A stretch of 64,000 bases of DNA from Vibrio pomeroyi. Its GTDB lineage: Bacteria; Pseudomonadota; Gammaproteobacteria; Enterobacterales; Vibrionaceae. The stretch is taken from assembly GCF_024347595.1 (NCBI RefSeq), contig NZ_AP025506.1:2790001-2854000 (forward strand), given 5' to 3'. The translations under genes were made by a program, and so were the position numbers. How positions within the stretch are numbered: position 1 is the stretch's first letter; every line of letters starts with the position of its first letter. The notes beneath the pieces were generated by a model. It was not told the origin of the DNA. It saw nothing but the letters and a program-made list of their open reading frames with translations, and did no database searches. Shown here in pieces: positions 10,148 through 21,106 of this stretch.

Positions 10148-13100
10148 TTAGTTAAATTCGAGTTCTACTTGGCTATTTCCAAGCAGCTGTTTTAATTCGT
10201 CTAGTAATGTATCACTTGGCGTCACGCGCCATTCTGTGCCCAATGTTAACCGCGCTCTAGCGTCGGCACGTTGGTAGTATACATTGACTGGGACCGTTCC
10301 GGCTCTATAAGGTTCTAAGATTTGACCAAAGCGTTCAAAAAATTGACCATTAATCTGGGATTGGTCGATAGATATCGATACCCCACGAGCATATTTTTCA
10401 CGGGCGCTTCCTAAGTCCATGACCTCGCGCGCGGACATTTTAAGCCCACCGTTGAAGTCATCAAAGCTGACCTGTCCAGAAACGACCACAATTTTGTCTT
10501 TTTCGAGCAATTCTGCGTAGCGATCGAGCGCATCTGAGAACAACATCACTTCCATTCGGCCAGATCGGTCATCAAGTGTCATCAAACCGATTCGTGTACC
10601 GCGTTTAGTGGTCATCACCCTAGCCGCAATCACTAAACCTGCAATCGTTAATGACTGATCACGACGCGTTGGCGTGGCATCCTTCAAACGACAGCTGGTG
10701 TATTTCGCTAATTCTTTGATGTAAGCGTTAACCGGGTGACCCGTTAGATACAAGCCAAGCGTTTCACGTTCGCCCTCAAGCCAAACCTTCTCAGGCCACT
10801 TAGGCACTTGGGTATACTTGTGTTCAACCTCTTCTGGAGCATCGGTCAACACGCCAAACATATCTGATTGTCCAAAGGACTCTGCGTGGTGATGTTGGCT
10901 TGCCGCTTTCACCGCGTCCGGCAATGAAGCCATCATCGCTGCACGGTGAGGACCTAATCTATCTAAGGCACCGGATAGAATCAACTTTTCGATAACACGT
11001 TTGTTGACCTTCTTCAGATCAAGACGTGCACAGAAGTCGAATAAGTCTTTAAAGTAACCGCCCTTATTTCGCGCTTCGATGATCGCTTCGATAGGGCCTT
11101 CACCAACCCCCTTGATCGCGCCGATACCATAAACAATCGCACCATCTTCATCCACGTTAAAGCGATACAGGCCCGAGTTAATATCAGGTGGAAGCAGCTT
11201 GAGCTTCATACGGAAACATTCATCAACAAGGCCAATAACCTTCTCGGTGTTATCCATATCCGCCGTCATTACCGCAGCCATAAATTCCGCTGGGTAGTGC
11301 GTTTTCAGCCACAGCGTTTGGTAAGAAACCAGTGCGTATGCAGCCGAGTGAGATTTGTTAAAGCCGTAGCCCGCAAATTTCTCTACCAAGTCAAAGATCT
11401 TCATGGCAAGTTCGCCATCAACACCGTTGGCCTCAGCACCCTCTTTGAAGGTACCACGCTGTTTCGCCATCTCTTCTGGCTTTTTCTTACCCATCGCACG
11501 ACGCAGCATATCCGCTCCGCCAAGGGTATAGCCCGCCAGAATCTGTGCGATCTGCATTACCTGTTCTTGATACAGGATGATGCCGTAGGTCGGTTCTAGC
11601 GTCTCTTTCAACGACTCGTGTTGCCACGTTTCATCAGGGTAAGAAACCGCTTCACGGCCGTGTTTACGGTCGATAAAGTTATCTACCATGCCTGATTGAA
11701 GAGGACCCGGACGGAACAGGGCTACCAATGCGATGATATCTTCAAAACAGTCGGGTTGTAGACGTTTGATCAGGTCTTTCATACCACGCGATTCCAGTTG
11801 GAATACCGCGGTGGTTTCAGAATTTTGTAATAGGTTGAACGACGCTTGGTCATCAAGAGGAATCGACTCGATACGAACCGGTTCTTTACCCTCTTTCTTC
11901 AAACGTGGGTTCACTAGACCTAACGCCCAGTCGATGATGGTCAGGGTACGCAGACCCAAGAAGTCAAACTTAACCAAGCCTGCCGTTTCAACGTCATTCT
12001 TATCGAATTGCGTTACTGGGAAGTTACCTTCAGCATCGGCATAGATTGGCGCAAAGTCAGTGATCGTGGTTGGTGAGATTACAACACCACCCGCGTGTTT
12101 ACCGGCGTTTCGCGTACAACCTTCAAGAATACGACATTTATCGATCAGCTCACGAACTTCTTCATCGCCATCATAAAGCTCCGGCAGTGCTGGTTCAGCA
12201 AGGAATGCTTTCTCTAGCGTCATGCCCGGATCTGGCGGTACAAGCTTTGAAATTCGGTCAACGAAACCAAACGGGTGACCCAATACACGGCCTACGTCGC
12301 GAATTACCGCTTTCGCCGCCATGGTACCAAAGGTGATGATCTGAGATACCGCATCACGACCGTACATTTCAGCTACGTGGTCGATAACTTGGTCGCGCTT
12401 ATCCATACAAAAGTCGATATCGAAATCGGGCATCGAGACACGTTCTGGGTTCAAGAAACGTTCGAAAAGGAGATCGTATTCAAGTGGATCGAGATCGGTG
12501 ATATCCAAGGCGTAAGCTACTAGAGAGCCGGCACCAGAACCACGACCTGGGCCTACTGGCACATCGTTATCTTTAGACCACTGGATAAACTCCATTACGA
12601 TCAGGAAGTAACCTGGGAACCCCATGTTATTGACAACTTCGAGCTCGATCTTGAGTCGCTCATCGTATTCAGGTCTGCGCTCAGCACGCACTTTTTCATC
12701 AGGGAATAGGAACGCTAGACGTCGCTCAAGTCCTTCTTCTGATTTCTTGATCAGGAAGTCTTCAATCGCCAAACCTTCCGTTGGGAAGTTAGGCAGGAAG
12801 TATTCGCCTAAACGAACCGTGACATTACAGCGCTTGGCAATCTCAACACTGTTCTCAAGTGCTTCAGGGATATCTGAGAACAACTCACACATCTCTTCTT
12901 CACTACGAAGATACTGTTGCGCGCTGTAATTTTTGGGACGACGAGGATCGACCATGGTGAAGCCATCATGAATCGCTACACGGATTTCATGGGCATCAAA
13001 AAGATCTTCAGTCAGGAATACCACTTCGTTGGTTGCAACAACAGGCAGGTCTTCTTGCTCAGCCAGTTCCAACGCAAAGTGCAGGTAAGACTCTTCGTCC

Positions 13101-13627
13101 GGACGTCCGGTACGAATCAACTCAAGGTAAAAACGATCAGGGAAGTATGTTTTGTAAAACTCGACATTGCTTGCAACCAGTTCACGGTTACCTTTCAGCA
13201 GCGCTTTACCGATCTCACCTTCTTTTGCACCCGATAGGATGATTAGGCCCTCGGCATTCTCAATCAACCACTCTTTATCGATAACAGGCTGATGCTGTAC
13301 ATGACCGCGAAGGTAAGCTTTTGAGATAAGCAGCGTTAGGTTGTTATAACCTTTATTGTCGGTTGCAATGACGGTGAGCTTGGTCAACTCGTCACCGAAC
13401 TCTGGAGACTGCATCAAGAAGTCAGCACCAATAATTGGTTTAACCCCGCACCCATGAGCAGTACCGTAGAACTTAACCAAACCACAAAGGTTGGTAAAGT
13501 CGGTAAGTGCTAGAGCAGGCATACCCATCTCAGCGACTTTTTTAACTAATGGCGGCACCTTAGAGAGGCCATCCACCATAGAAAAGTCACTGTGTACGCG
13601 TAGGTGAACAAATTTTGGATCTGACAT
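10148..13627 (-). CDS. dnaE: DNA polymerase III alpha subunit
   Basis: The 1159-residue alpha subunit is the replicative polymerase. It begins with the PHP domain ([19 protein letters not shown]). The catalytic Asp residues lie in [10 protein letters not shown], after the palm motif [15 protein letters not shown] helix-hairpin-helix region and the OB-fold ([20 protein letters not shown]) follow, with a C-terminal tau-binding region. Length matches E. coli DnaE (1160). The frame is intact throughout. It sits between rnhB and accA. Confidence 0.98.
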   Translation of the reverse strand: MSDPKFVHLRVHSDFSMVDGLSKVPPLVKKVAEMGMPALALTDFTNLCGLVKFYGTAHGCGVKPIIGADFLMQSPEFGDELTKLTVIATDNKGYNNLTLLISKAYLRGHVQHQPVIDKEWLIENAEGLIILSGAKEGEIGKALLKGNRELVASNVEFYKTYFPDRFYLELIRTGRPDEESYLHFALELAEQEDLPVVATNEVVFLTEDLFDAHEIRVAIHDGFTMVDPRRPKNYSAQQYLRSEEEMCELFSDIPEALENSVEIAKRCNVTVRLGEYFLPNFPTEGLAIEDFLIKKSEEGLERRLAFLFPDEKVRAERRPEYDERLKIELEVVNNMGFPGYFLIVMEFIQWSKDNDVPVGPGRGSGAGSLVAYALDITDLDPLEYDLLFERFLNPERVSMPDFDIDFCMDKRDQVIDHVAEMYGRDAVSQIITFGTMAAKAVIRDVGRVLGHPFGFVDRISKLVPPDPGMTLEKAFLAEPALPELYDGDEEVRELIDKCRILEGCTRNAGKHAGGVVISPTTITDFAPIYADAEGNFPVTQFDKNDVETAGLVKFDFLGLRTLTIIDWALGLVNPRLKKEGKEPVRIESIPLDDQASFNLLQNSETTAVFQLESRGMKDLIKRLQPDCFEDIIALVALFRPGPLQSGMVDNFIDRKHGREAVSYPDETWQHESLKETLEPTYGIILYQEQVMQIAQILAGYTLGGADMLRRAMGKKKPEEMAKQRGTFKEGAEANGVDGELAMKIFDLVEKFAGYGFNKSHSAAYALVSYQTLWLKTHYPAEFMAAVMTADMDNTEKVIGLVDECFRMKLKLLPPDINSGLYRFNVDEDGAIVYGIGAIKGVGEGPIEAIIEARNKGGYFKDLFDFCARLDLKKVNKRVIEKLILSGALDRLGPHRAAMMASLPDAVKAASQHHHAESFGQSDMFGVLTDAPEEVEHKYTQVPKWPEKVWLEGERETLGLYLTGHPVNAYIKELAKYTSCRLKDATPTRRDQSLTIAGLVIAARVMTTKRGTRIGLMTLDDRSGRMEVMLFSDALDRYAELLEKDKIVVVSGQVSFDDFNGGLKMSAREVMDLGSAREKYARGVSISIDQSQINGQFFERFGQILEPYRAGTVPVNVYYQRADARARLTLGTEWRVTPSDTLLDELKQLLGNSQVELEFN

Positions 13628-13756
13628 TATTTTTCCTGAATTCTAGGTTTGAGCCTAGGGTTACAACTGTGTGTATTCTATTTTTTTCTAGCGTAACTAG
13701 GCAACTTTATTCGGTGCTAAGCTCTAGTTAACGTAAAGCTCTAATCTATATAAAGC

Positions 13757-14377
13757 TTAATCAATGCCTAGAATACGCTTTACTGGCTTAAAGCTCTTCC
13801 GGTAATGCTCGGTAACACCATGTTTTTCAATCGCTTCGAAATGCGCTTTAGTTGGGTATCCTTTGTGTTTCGCAAAACCAAACTCTGGATGTAGTTTGTC
13901 GAGTTCTTCCATCTCTTGGTCACGAACTACTTTAGCGATAATAGACGCCGCACTTATCTCTGCTACTCGTAAGTCGCCCTTTACAATAGCCAGGCCGTCC
14001 ATTGGAAGTTGAGGAACACGGTTACCATCGATCAGTGCCATGTCAGGCTGAACGCTCAATCCAGCGATAGCGCGCTGCATGGCGACCATGGTTGCCTGCA
14101 GAATGTTCAACTCATCAATTTCTTGTGGTGAACAACGACCAACCGACCACGCCAAGGCTTTCTCTTTAATTTCAGGAAGCAGAGCAAGGCGCTTTTTCTC
14201 AGACAGTTTTTTTGAGTCGTTTAAGCCTTCTATTGGATTATTAGGGTCTAGGATAACCGCAGCTGTCACCACATCGCCTACCAATGGCCCGCGCCCTACT
14301 TCATCCACACCAGCAAACAACTGGTAGCCTTGTGGGTATTCAAACGGAGGAAGCTCTTTTTTCTCTTTTACTGCCAT
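13757..14377 (-). CDS. rnhB: Ribonuclease HII
   Basis: RNase HII removes single ribonucleotides and RNA primers from DNA. The 206-residue protein has the signature [12 protein letters not shown] with catalytic Asp25 and Glu26, a third Asp in ALIDGNRVP, and the GYPTKAH substrate-binding motif near the C-terminus. It follows lpxB in the usual lpxB-rnhB-dnaE order, with 48 bp between genes. Confidence 0.97.
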   Translation of the reverse strand: MAVKEKKELPPFEYPQGYQLFAGVDEVGRGPLVGDVVTAAVILDPNNPIEGLNDSKKLSEKKRLALLPEIKEKALAWSVGRCSPQEIDELNILQATMVAMQRAIAGLSVQPDMALIDGNRVPQLPMDGLAIVKGDLRVAEISAASIIAKVVRDQEMEELDKLHPEFGFAKHKGYPTKAHFEAIEKHGVTEHYRKSFKPVKRILGID

Positions 14378-14425
14378 GACAATTCTCTTTGTAACTTATA
14401 ATTCAGTGCTTGATGGAGTGGCACT

Positions 14426-15622
14426 TTATGATTCAACAAACTCTCGACCGATCAATTTCAGCACCGCGTTGGCGGCTTGCTTATCAGCATCTTTACGGAT
14501 CCAGTGATGCATCTCGGTAAAACGTTCGATCAATGCACTGTTGTCGGCTGATAGCATTTTGTCGACAGATGGGAACAAAAAGTCTGGGTGACACTCTTCA
14601 AGAATATGCTCTTTCACGATCTCTTCACCCGCCAAAATATTCGGCAGTGATACGAACTCTGTGATTGCTAACTTCTTCACAATGTAGCCAGTCAGCTTAT
14701 TCACTTTGTAGCCAACAACCATTGGACGCTTCAGTAGCATACACTCAAGAGCCACTGTGCCCGAAGCCAGAAGCACAGAGTCAGCAGCGGTAATCACGTT
14801 GGTTGCCGTATCTTCGACTAACGTGAATTCAAGCTCAGGCGCTGTTGCTTGCCAGATTTCAGTAAACTGCTTTTTGCGCTGCTCATTCACGAGCGCAACA
14901 ACGAAATTGATATCAGGGTATTTTTGCTTAATGCGCTGGCACGTTTCGATAAATGGTTGAGCGATCAAACCCATCTCACCACCTCGACTGCCCGGCAATA
15001 CGGCTAACCACTGTTTGTCTTGATCTAAGCCTAATAGCTCACGTGCATCTTGTTTGCTTGGTTCTAAAGGAATTGCATCAGCCAACGTGTGACCAACAAA
15101 TTCACAGGCAACGTTGTATTTATCGTAAAACGCTTTCTCGAATGGTAGGAAAGCCAAAACTAAGTCGGTCGCTTTGTCTATTTTAAAGATACGCTTAGGA
15201 CGCCAAGCCCACACGGAAGGGCTCACGTAATGAACCGTTTTAATGCCAGCGTTCTTAAGATCGAGTTCAAGTCTTAGGTTGAAGTCAGGTGCATCGATAC
15301 CCACAAACACATCTGGCGGGTTTTGAGTGAAATACTTTACCAGCTCCGCTTTCACTTTTAATAAGCGAGCTAAACGACCAAGTACTTCAACTAAGCCCAT
15401 GACAGCCAGCTCTTCCATCTCGAAAAGAGACTCACAACCAAGCGCCTTCATTTTTGGTCCGCCAATACCGACAAATTCAGCATTCGGGTATTGTGATTTG
15501 ATTGCTTTGATAAAACCTTCGCCAAGCGTGTCACCAGAGAGTTCTCCGACCACGATACCTACGCGCAGTGGTTCATTCGAAACAAAGTCCGTGCTGTTGG
15601 TTGCTGTTTCTTGCTGTGCCAT
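14426..15622 (-). CDS. lpxB: Lipid-A-disaccharide synthase
   Basis: LpxB is a peripheral inner-membrane glycosyltransferase (family GT19) that condenses lipid X with UDP-2,3-diacylglucosamine. Family stretches are GIVVGELSGDTLGEGF, FVGIDAPDFNLRLE, YVSPSVWAWRPKRI and LPGSRGGEM. The protein is 398 residues, about 16 longer than E. coli LpxB because of an N-terminal Ser/Thr-rich extension, so an internal start is conceivable, though no better ATG precedes LRVGIVVGE. A terminator separates it from lpxA. Confidence 0.96.
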   Translation of the reverse strand: MAQQETATNSTDFVSNEPLRVGIVVGELSGDTLGEGFIKAIKSQYPNAEFVGIGGPKMKALGCESLFEMEELAVMGLVEVLGRLARLLKVKAELVKYFTQNPPDVFVGIDAPDFNLRLELDLKNAGIKTVHYVSPSVWAWRPKRIFKIDKATDLVLAFLPFEKAFYDKYNVACEFVGHTLADAIPLEPSKQDARELLGLDQDKQWLAVLPGSRGGEMGLIAQPFIETCQRIKQKYPDINFVVALVNEQRKKQFTEIWQATAPELEFTLVEDTATNVITAADSVLLASGTVALECMLLKRPMVVGYKVNKLTGYIVKKLAITEFVSLPNILAGEEIVKEHILEECHPDFLFPSVDKMLSADNSALIERFTEMHHWIRKDADKQAANAVLKLIGREFVES

Positions 15623-15651
15623 AGTTTTCCAATTCCCTTCTTGCCTAAAAC

Positions 15652-15685
15652 AAAAAAGATCGCCTAATGATTAGCGATCTTTTTG
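15652..15685 (-). terminator. Rho-independent terminator between lpxA and lpxB
   Basis: An A-rich left flank, the arms GATCGC and GCGATC (extended by TAA/TTA), and a T-run form a nearly symmetric hairpin that could act on either strand. On the minus strand it would end the lpxD-fabZ-lpxA transcript before lpxB. Confidence 0.7.
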
Positions 15686-15686
15686 T

Positions 15687-15733
15687 TATACCAATCTGAT
15701 TAAGTAATTATTGTCATACTTGCGCGGATTGGT
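15687..15733. repeat. Inverted-repeat element between lpxA and lpxB
   Basis: TACCAATC (15689-15696) and GATTGGTA (15726-15733) form a perfect 8-bp inverted repeat around a 29-nt AT-rich spacer. I recall TATACCAATC-type ends as common intergenic repeats in Vibrio and relatives, but I cannot check copy number from one window. Confidence 0.4.
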
Positions 15734-15751
15734 ACACAACCACATCCAGTA

Positions 15752-16540
15752 TTAACGAATAATACCGCGCTCAGAGTTCTCTAGCATTTCTAGCATAGGA
15801 GCCACCGAAGTAAACTCTTTCGCCATTTCAACTAAAGCCGCTTTCGCTTCTTCAAGCGTTTTACCTGAACGGTATAACTCTTTATACGCTTTCTGTAGTG
15901 CACGAATCTCTGGTTTCTCAAATCCGTTACGCTTCAAGCCCACTAGGTTAAGACCGAATGGAGCAGCATGGTTACCCTGTGCAAGTACGTACGGAAGTAC
16001 ATCTTGAACAACAGCAGAACAGCCGCCAATGTATGCGTAAGCACCAATTGAACAGAAAGGGTGAATCGCAGACAGTGCCATAACACCAGCGTAGTCGCCA
16101 ACCGTTACGTGCCCGCCAAGAATAGCGTTGTTACCAATGTGAGTATGGTTACCAACAATAACATCGTGCGCTACGTGAGCATTAACACAAAGTAGGTTGT
16201 CATCACCAATTACAGTGGTTGCTTTGTCTTGTACCGTACCACGGTGGATTTGAACCGCTTCACGAATTACGTTGCGATCACCGATCACAACCGTCGTGTC
16301 TTCACCGCCGTATTTCTTATCTTGGTTTTCTTCACCGATAACGGCGTGTGGGAAAATGCGGTTTTCTTTACCAATGGTAGTGTGACCTTTGATCACAACA
16401 TGCGACATGATTTCTGTGTCGTCGCCAATGGTCACATTACCAGCAATGTAAGTGAAAGGCCCAACCATCACGTTAGCACCGATAGTTACATCACCTTCGA
16501 TTACTGCTGCCGGGTGAATTTTCGCTGTTTCATGAATCAT
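15752..16540 (-). CDS. lpxA: UDP-N-acetylglucosamine O-acyltransferase
   Basis: LpxA adds the first 3-hydroxyacyl chain to UDP-GlcNAc, starting lipid A synthesis. It is a left-handed beta-helix with hexapeptide repeats ([20 protein letters not shown] and following). The catalytic His lies in [14 protein letters not shown]. Starting at ATG 16540 gives 262 residues, the E. coli length, and places the start 1 nt after the fabZ stop. An upstream start would overlap fabZ and lacks homology. Confidence 0.97.
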   Translation of the reverse strand: MIHETAKIHPAAVIEGDVTIGANVMVGPFTYIAGNVTIGDDTEIMSHVVIKGHTTIGKENRIFPHAVIGEENQDKKYGGEDTTVVIGDRNVIREAVQIHRGTVQDKATTVIGDDNLLCVNAHVAHDVIVGNHTHIGNNAILGGHVTVGDYAGVMALSAIHPFCSIGAYAYIGGCSAVVQDVLPYVLAQGNHAAPFGLNLVGLKRNGFEKPEIRALQKAYKELYRSGKTLEEAKAALVEMAKEFTSVAPMLEMLENSERGIIR

Positions 16541-16541
16541 A

Positions 16542-16994
16542 TTAAAACTCTCTACGAGCACATTTAAGTTCAGCTGAACATACAACGTCGCCGTCAACTT
16601 TCGCTACACCGTTGAACGATGCAATGCCACGACGCTCTTTTAAGAATTCAACTTCGATAACCAGTTGGTCACCAGGTACTACTGGCTTACGGAATTTTGC
16701 TTTATCAACACTTGCAAAGTAGTAAAGCTCGTTACCAGAAGGCGCACCAAAAGATTTAAATGCTAGAAGGCCTGTTGCTTGTGCCATTGCTTCTAAGATC
16801 AACACGCCTGGGAATACAGGAAGTTGTGGGAAGTGGCCTGTGAACTGAGGTTCGTTAACAGAGACATTCTTAATCGCAGTCAGTGTTTTTTCTTTTTCAA
16901 AGCTAGTCACACGATCAACCATTAAGAATGGGTAGCGATGAGGTAATAGTTCCTGAATTTCAGTAATGTTCATCGTTGTCTGTTCAGTAGTCAA
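16542..16994 (-). CDS. fabZ: 3-hydroxyacyl-[acyl-carrier-protein] dehydratase FabZ (TTG start)
   Basis: FabZ dehydrates 3-hydroxyacyl-ACP in fatty acid elongation and competes with LpxA/LpxD for the same substrate. The hot-dog fold signature is [13 protein letters not shown], with the catalytic His and Glu in [21 protein letters not shown] keep the TTG start at 16994: AGGAA lies at usable spacing upstream, and the E. coli gene also starts with TTG. The first ATG (16973) has no ribosome-binding site. Length is 150 residues. Confidence 0.95.
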   Translation of the reverse strand: MTTEQTTMNITEIQELLPHRYPFLMVDRVTSFEKEKTLTAIKNVSVNEPQFTGHFPQLPVFPGVLILEAMAQATGLLAFKSFGAPSGNELYYFASVDKAKFRKPVVPGDQLVIEVEFLKERRGIASFNGVAKVDGDVVCSAELKCARREF

Positions 16995-17043
16995 AGTCGT
17001 ATTCCTATATATATTCTTTATTTAATTAGAAGGATTATAAACG

Positions 17044-17071
17044 AAAAAGACTCGCTGTACGCGAGCCTTTT
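17044..17071 (-). terminator. Hairpin terminator between lpxD and fabZ
   Basis: Arms at 17046-17055 (AAAGACTCGC) and 17061-17070 (GCGAGCCTTT) pair with one G-U. On the minus strand a T-run follows. Read-through to fabZ is likely since fabZ and lpxA are essential and I see no clear promoter of their own. Confidence 0.75.
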
Positions 17072-17087
17072 ATTAGAAATGCTGGAA

Positions 17088-18119
17088 TTATGATTCCGCG
17101 CTCTTCTCGATAAGTTTTTCAACGGTTTTCAAACGCTTGTTCATTTCATCAATTCGATGAACACGCGTTGCTGTTTTACGCCAATCTTTGTTTGGCTGTA
17201 AAGGAATACCTGAAGAGTACATGCCTTTCTCAGTGATACTGCGCATTACCATCCCCATACCGGTGATTGTAACGCCGTCAACGATTTCAATGTGACCATT
17301 AATCACACACCCACCACCAATAATACAGTACTTACCTATCGTCGTGCTGCCTGCGATAATAGTACCACCCGCAAGAGCAGAACCATATCCGATGTGAACA
17401 TTATGAGCAATTTGAAGTTGGTTATCTAAGATAACGTTATCTTCAATGATTGTGTCATCTAATGCACCACGGTCAATGGTAGTACACGCGCCGATTTCTA
17501 CGCGGTTACCAATGCGAACAGAACCCACTTGCGGGATCTTCACCCACTCGCCTTTCTCGTTCGCATAACCAAATCCATCAGAGCCGATCACCGTACTTGA
17601 TTGAACTAAACACGCTTCACCAATCACTACTTCATGGTAAATGCTTACGTTAGCCCAAAGCTTAGTGCCAGCACCAACCTTTGCGTTTTTACCGATAAAG
17701 CAGCCCGCACCGATGATCACATCGTCGCCGAGAACAACACCAGACTCAATCACAGCGTTTGCACCAATAGACACGTTTTGTCCAATGGTTGCATCACTTG
17801 CAATCGAAGCTGAATCAGCAATAGCCGCAGCGGGTGCTGGAGTAGTATCAAGCGCTTGAGCAACTTTAGCAAAAGCAACGTAAGGGTCATTAACCACAAT
17901 CACGTTAGTCTTACACAGTTCACGCTCACTCTCTTTAACCATAATAGCGGATGCTTTACAGTCACCTAAGTGCTTGCTGTACTTCACGTTAGAAAGGAAC
18001 GTAATGTTACCTTCCTGCGCTTTATCCATAGGAGCGACTGCTGAAACGGTAATCGTACCATCTCCGTGTAGCTCTCCCCCGGTAATCGTTGCCAATTCGG
18101 CTAAAGTCAGATTCTTCAT
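17088..18119 (-). CDS. lpxD: UDP-3-O-(3-hydroxyacyl)glucosamine N-acyltransferase
   Basis: LpxD adds the N-linked acyl chain in the third step of lipid A synthesis. The 343-residue protein has an N-terminal uridine-binding domain (about residues 1-100), many hexapeptide repeats forming the beta-helix ([20 protein letters not shown]), the catalytic His region [20 protein letters not shown], and a C-terminal alpha-helix ([14 protein letters not shown]). It starts 5 nt after the skp stop, in the same transcript as bamA and skp. Confidence 0.97.
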   Translation of the reverse strand: MKNLTLAELATITGGELHGDGTITVSAVAPMDKAQEGNITFLSNVKYSKHLGDCKASAIMVKESERELCKTNVIVVNDPYVAFAKVAQALDTTPAPAAAIADSASIASDATIGQNVSIGANAVIESGVVLGDDVIIGAGCFIGKNAKVGAGTKLWANVSIYHEVVIGEACLVQSSTVIGSDGFGYANEKGEWVKIPQVGSVRIGNRVEIGACTTIDRGALDDTIIEDNVILDNQLQIAHNVHIGYGSALAGGTIIAGSTTIGKYCIIGGGCVINGHIEIVDGVTITGMGMVMRSITEKGMYSSGIPLQPNKDWRKTATRVHRIDEMNKRLKTVEKLIEKSAES

Positions 18120-18124
18120 AAAAC

Positions 18125-18634
18125 TTATTTCAGTGCTTTAATTACTTTCTCAGAGATGTTGTATTCTGGCTTGCCGTATTGCAGAGCTTGAATATCAACG
18201 ATCATGTCGTAGCCTTCTTTCTCTGCAACTTTCGTTACAGCATCTTGAATCACTTTGAATAGCTTCTGCTTCTCTTGTGCTTCACGACGTTGGCTTGCTT
18301 TTTCTAGTGCTTGAGCTTTGATTTTGTATTTGCTGTCTAGTTGACCTACTTCGATACGTAGCTTCTCAACTTCGTCAGGACCTAGTAGCTCGCCATCACG
18401 CTTAAGCTTTTCAATCTTCGTTTTAGCTTCAGCTTGAATGCTCTGTAGCTCAGCTGCTTTGTCTTTGAACTCTTCCTGCATTTTTTGAAGAACAACTTCA
18501 CGCTGAGGTAGAGCCTGGAATACTTGTGCAGTGTTTACATAACCCACTTTTTGCGCAGCTTCAGCAGCTGTTGCAAAGAAAGAAGAGCTAAGAACTACAA
18601 GGCCTAAACCTGCTGCTTTAATCATATTTTTCAA
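18125..18634 (-). CDS. skp: Periplasmic chaperone Skp/OmpH (TTG start)
   Basis: Skp is a trimeric periplasmic holdase that carries unfolded outer-membrane proteins to the Bam complex; bamA is the gene just before it. The 169-residue precursor has a signal peptide ending near TAAEA and a long charged helical body (tentacles) rich in Glu/Lys. The TTG at 18634 is preceded by AAAGGA at correct spacing, and [11 protein letters not shown] aligns with E. coli Skp (MKKWLLAAGLGL). The next ATG (18625) has no spaced ribosome-binding site. Confidence 0.94.
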   Translation of the reverse strand: MKNMIKAAGLGLVVLSSSFFATAAEAAQKVGYVNTAQVFQALPQREVVLQKMQEEFKDKAAELQSIQAEAKTKIEKLKRDGELLGPDEVEKLRIEVGQLDSKYKIKAQALEKASQRREAQEKQKLFKVIQDAVTKVAEKEGYDMIVDIQALQYGKPEYNISEKVIKALK

Positions 18635-18652
18635 AATATTGTCCTTTAAATA

Positions 18653-21058
18653 TTAGAAAGTTCTACCAATGGTGAATGTGAAGAATTCTTCATCATCACC
18701 TTCGTAAATTTTAATTGGCTTCGCTAGAGAGAAAACCAGTGGGCCCATCGGTGACATCCATTGAAGGGCTGCACCATAAGATGAACGGTAATTCGTTGGA
18801 TCAGAGTAATCGTAGTAGTACTGGCCGCCACTATTAGGTGCGCCACGGTCTACGAACTCGGTATCCCATACACTTGCCATATCGAAGAAGACACTGGTAC
18901 GAATTTGGCTGCGTGCTTCATCAGAAGCAAACGGCGTAGGTACGATTAACTCTAAACTTGCCAAAGCAACCGCGTTACCACCTACTGAATCATCCGTAGC
19001 GGTATCGTAGGTTGGGTTGTTACCCGTGCTGCTTCCGTAAACGGCTTTCGGACCTGCCGAGTTAGAGCCAAAACCACGTAGGGTTGTAAAACCACCCGCA
19101 TAGTAGTTCTCGTAGAATGGGAACAAGTTATCGTTACCATCCGTTTGACCATAACCATTACCATAGCCTAATCGGCCACGCATCAATAGTGTGAACTCAT
19201 GCTTTTTGGTCAGCGGGATGTAATGTTTTACATCGTACTGCATTTTGAAGTACTGAGCATCAGAGCCTGGTACCGTCATTTTAGCGAAAGCACGTTGGTG
19301 GTTACCCTCAGTTGGGAAGAAACCACGGTTCAAATTGTTACGCGTCCATGAAATATTGATATCGAAGTCATCGGTTAAGATGTGCTCGTCACCGTATTGG
19401 TCGATACTTCTCGCGAACTGTTCAACTTGGATATAAGTCGGTACGTTACCGATCTTGTTATGCGTGTAACCCACACCAAACTCGATACGGTTCAGCTCAT
19501 CCATAGGGAAACCCCATGTTAGGCTGGTACCATAACTTTGGTTGGTATAGTCGACGATACCCGCTTCAGATGCTTCAAATTCGTTGTAGAAGATCTTACC
19601 GCCTAAACTCACACCATCAAGGTTCCAGTATGGGTCGCGGTAGTCTAAGCTCACGTTCTTTTGGTAATCGTTCATCATGGCACTGACACCAACACGGTTA
19701 CCAGAACCTGCAAAGTTGTCTTGTTGTAGACCAACTTGGAAGCTCACACCCGATTCAGTACCGTAGCCGACACCAAAGTTAATGCTGCCTGAGTTCGCTT
19801 CTTTAACGTTGTAAACCAAATCCACTTGGTCTTCACTGCCAGGAACACGTACTGTTTGTACGTCCACAGTCTCGAAGAAACCTAAACGGTTAAGACGGCT
19901 CTTACCCGTATCAATCGATTTAGAGTTCAGCCAGCTACCTTCCATTTGACGCATTTCACGACGTAACACTTCATCTTTTGTCGAGTTGTTACCTGTGAAA
20001 CGAATATCACGAACGTAAATACGGCTGCCCGCTTCTACATTGATCACAAGCGAAACTTCTTTCGTCTCGTCATTGAATTCAGGAATAGTACGAACTTGTG
20101 GGTAAGCATAGCCAGACTCACCAAGAATACGTTTTACACCTTCTTCTAGTGAAGTCACAGAAGAGCCGTTGTACGTATCACCATCTTCAAATGGTACTAG
20201 AGCATCAAAATCAGCCTCACGGCCAATCAGCTCACCACGGAACGACACATCTTTAACGGTGTAAGCTTCGCCTTCATCGAGGCCAAGCGTGATATAAACA
20301 CCTTTCTTGTCTGGAGAGATCGCAACCTGAGTTGAGTCCACCTTAAACTTAAGGTAACCACGGTCAAGGTAGTACGATTTCAGTGCTTCAATATCACCGG
20401 CTAAAACTTGCTTCTGGTATTTTTCATCTGCAAGGAAGTTCCACCATGCAACGTCTACGTTGAGGTTGAAACGGCTAAGCAGGTCAGCGTCAGAGAAGAC
20501 TTCGTTACCGATAAAGTTAATTTGCTGAATCTTAGCGGATACGCCTTCAGTAAACACAAACTTAAGGTCAGAACGGTTACGCGGTAAAGGCGTCACAACC
20601 GCTTTTACTGTCGCGTTGTATTTACCAACACTGTAGTAAAAGTCTTCAAGGCCTTTCTCAATGTTACTCAGCGTTGTACGGTCAAGGGCTTCACCTTCAC
20701 GAACACCAGACGCATCTAGGTTCTGCTGAAGCTGTTCTTCTTTAATCGCTTTGTTACCAGAGAATGAGATGCTTGCGATGGTCGGTCGTTCTTGAACTTG
20801 AACAATCAATACACCTTCATCACGAAGTACTTTAACGTCCTCAAAGTTGCCCGAAGCATACAATGCACGAATGATCTCAGACACATCGCTTTCATCCACT
20901 TCATCGCCAATACGTACTGGCATTTTCAGTAGAGCTGCACCAAGTGCAACACGCTGTAAACCTTCGATCTTGATATCTTGAACTACAAAGTTTTGTGCTC
21001 CGTTCGCAGCCACACTAGTGGCCAATAGACTTGCGAACAGAATTTGCTTAATCGCCAT
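18653..21058 (-). CDS. bamA: Outer membrane protein assembly factor BamA
   Basis: BamA is the central pore of the machine that folds beta-barrel proteins into the outer membrane. The 801-residue precursor has a signal peptide ending at VAANGA, five POTRA domains (about residues 22-420, starting FVVQDIKIEGLQRVALG) and a 16-strand barrel. TTLRGFGSNSAGPKAV contains the conserved loop-6 RGF motif, and the C-terminal strand ends in aromatic TFTIGRTF. It sits in the invariant rseP-bamA-skp-lpxD order. Confidence 0.98.
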   Translation of the reverse strand: MAIKQILFASLLATSVAANGAQNFVVQDIKIEGLQRVALGAALLKMPVRIGDEVDESDVSEIIRALYASGNFEDVKVLRDEGVLIVQVQERPTIASISFSGNKAIKEEQLQQNLDASGVREGEALDRTTLSNIEKGLEDFYYSVGKYNATVKAVVTPLPRNRSDLKFVFTEGVSAKIQQINFIGNEVFSDADLLSRFNLNVDVAWWNFLADEKYQKQVLAGDIEALKSYYLDRGYLKFKVDSTQVAISPDKKGVYITLGLDEGEAYTVKDVSFRGELIGREADFDALVPFEDGDTYNGSSVTSLEEGVKRILGESGYAYPQVRTIPEFNDETKEVSLVINVEAGSRIYVRDIRFTGNNSTKDEVLRREMRQMEGSWLNSKSIDTGKSRLNRLGFFETVDVQTVRVPGSEDQVDLVYNVKEANSGSINFGVGYGTESGVSFQVGLQQDNFAGSGNRVGVSAMMNDYQKNVSLDYRDPYWNLDGVSLGGKIFYNEFEASEAGIVDYTNQSYGTSLTWGFPMDELNRIEFGVGYTHNKIGNVPTYIQVEQFARSIDQYGDEHILTDDFDINISWTRNNLNRGFFPTEGNHQRAFAKMTVPGSDAQYFKMQYDVKHYIPLTKKHEFTLLMRGRLGYGNGYGQTDGNDNLFPFYENYYAGGFTTLRGFGSNSAGPKAVYGSSTGNNPTYDTATDDSVGGNAVALASLELIVPTPFASDEARSQIRTSVFFDMASVWDTEFVDRGAPNSGGQYYYDYSDPTNYRSSYGAALQWMSPMGPLVFSLAKPIKIYEGDDEEFFTFTIGRTF

Positions 21059-21106
21059 ACTTATTCTAATTATTCCTTGCTACTACCAATGCCTGTGAGA
21101 AACCAT

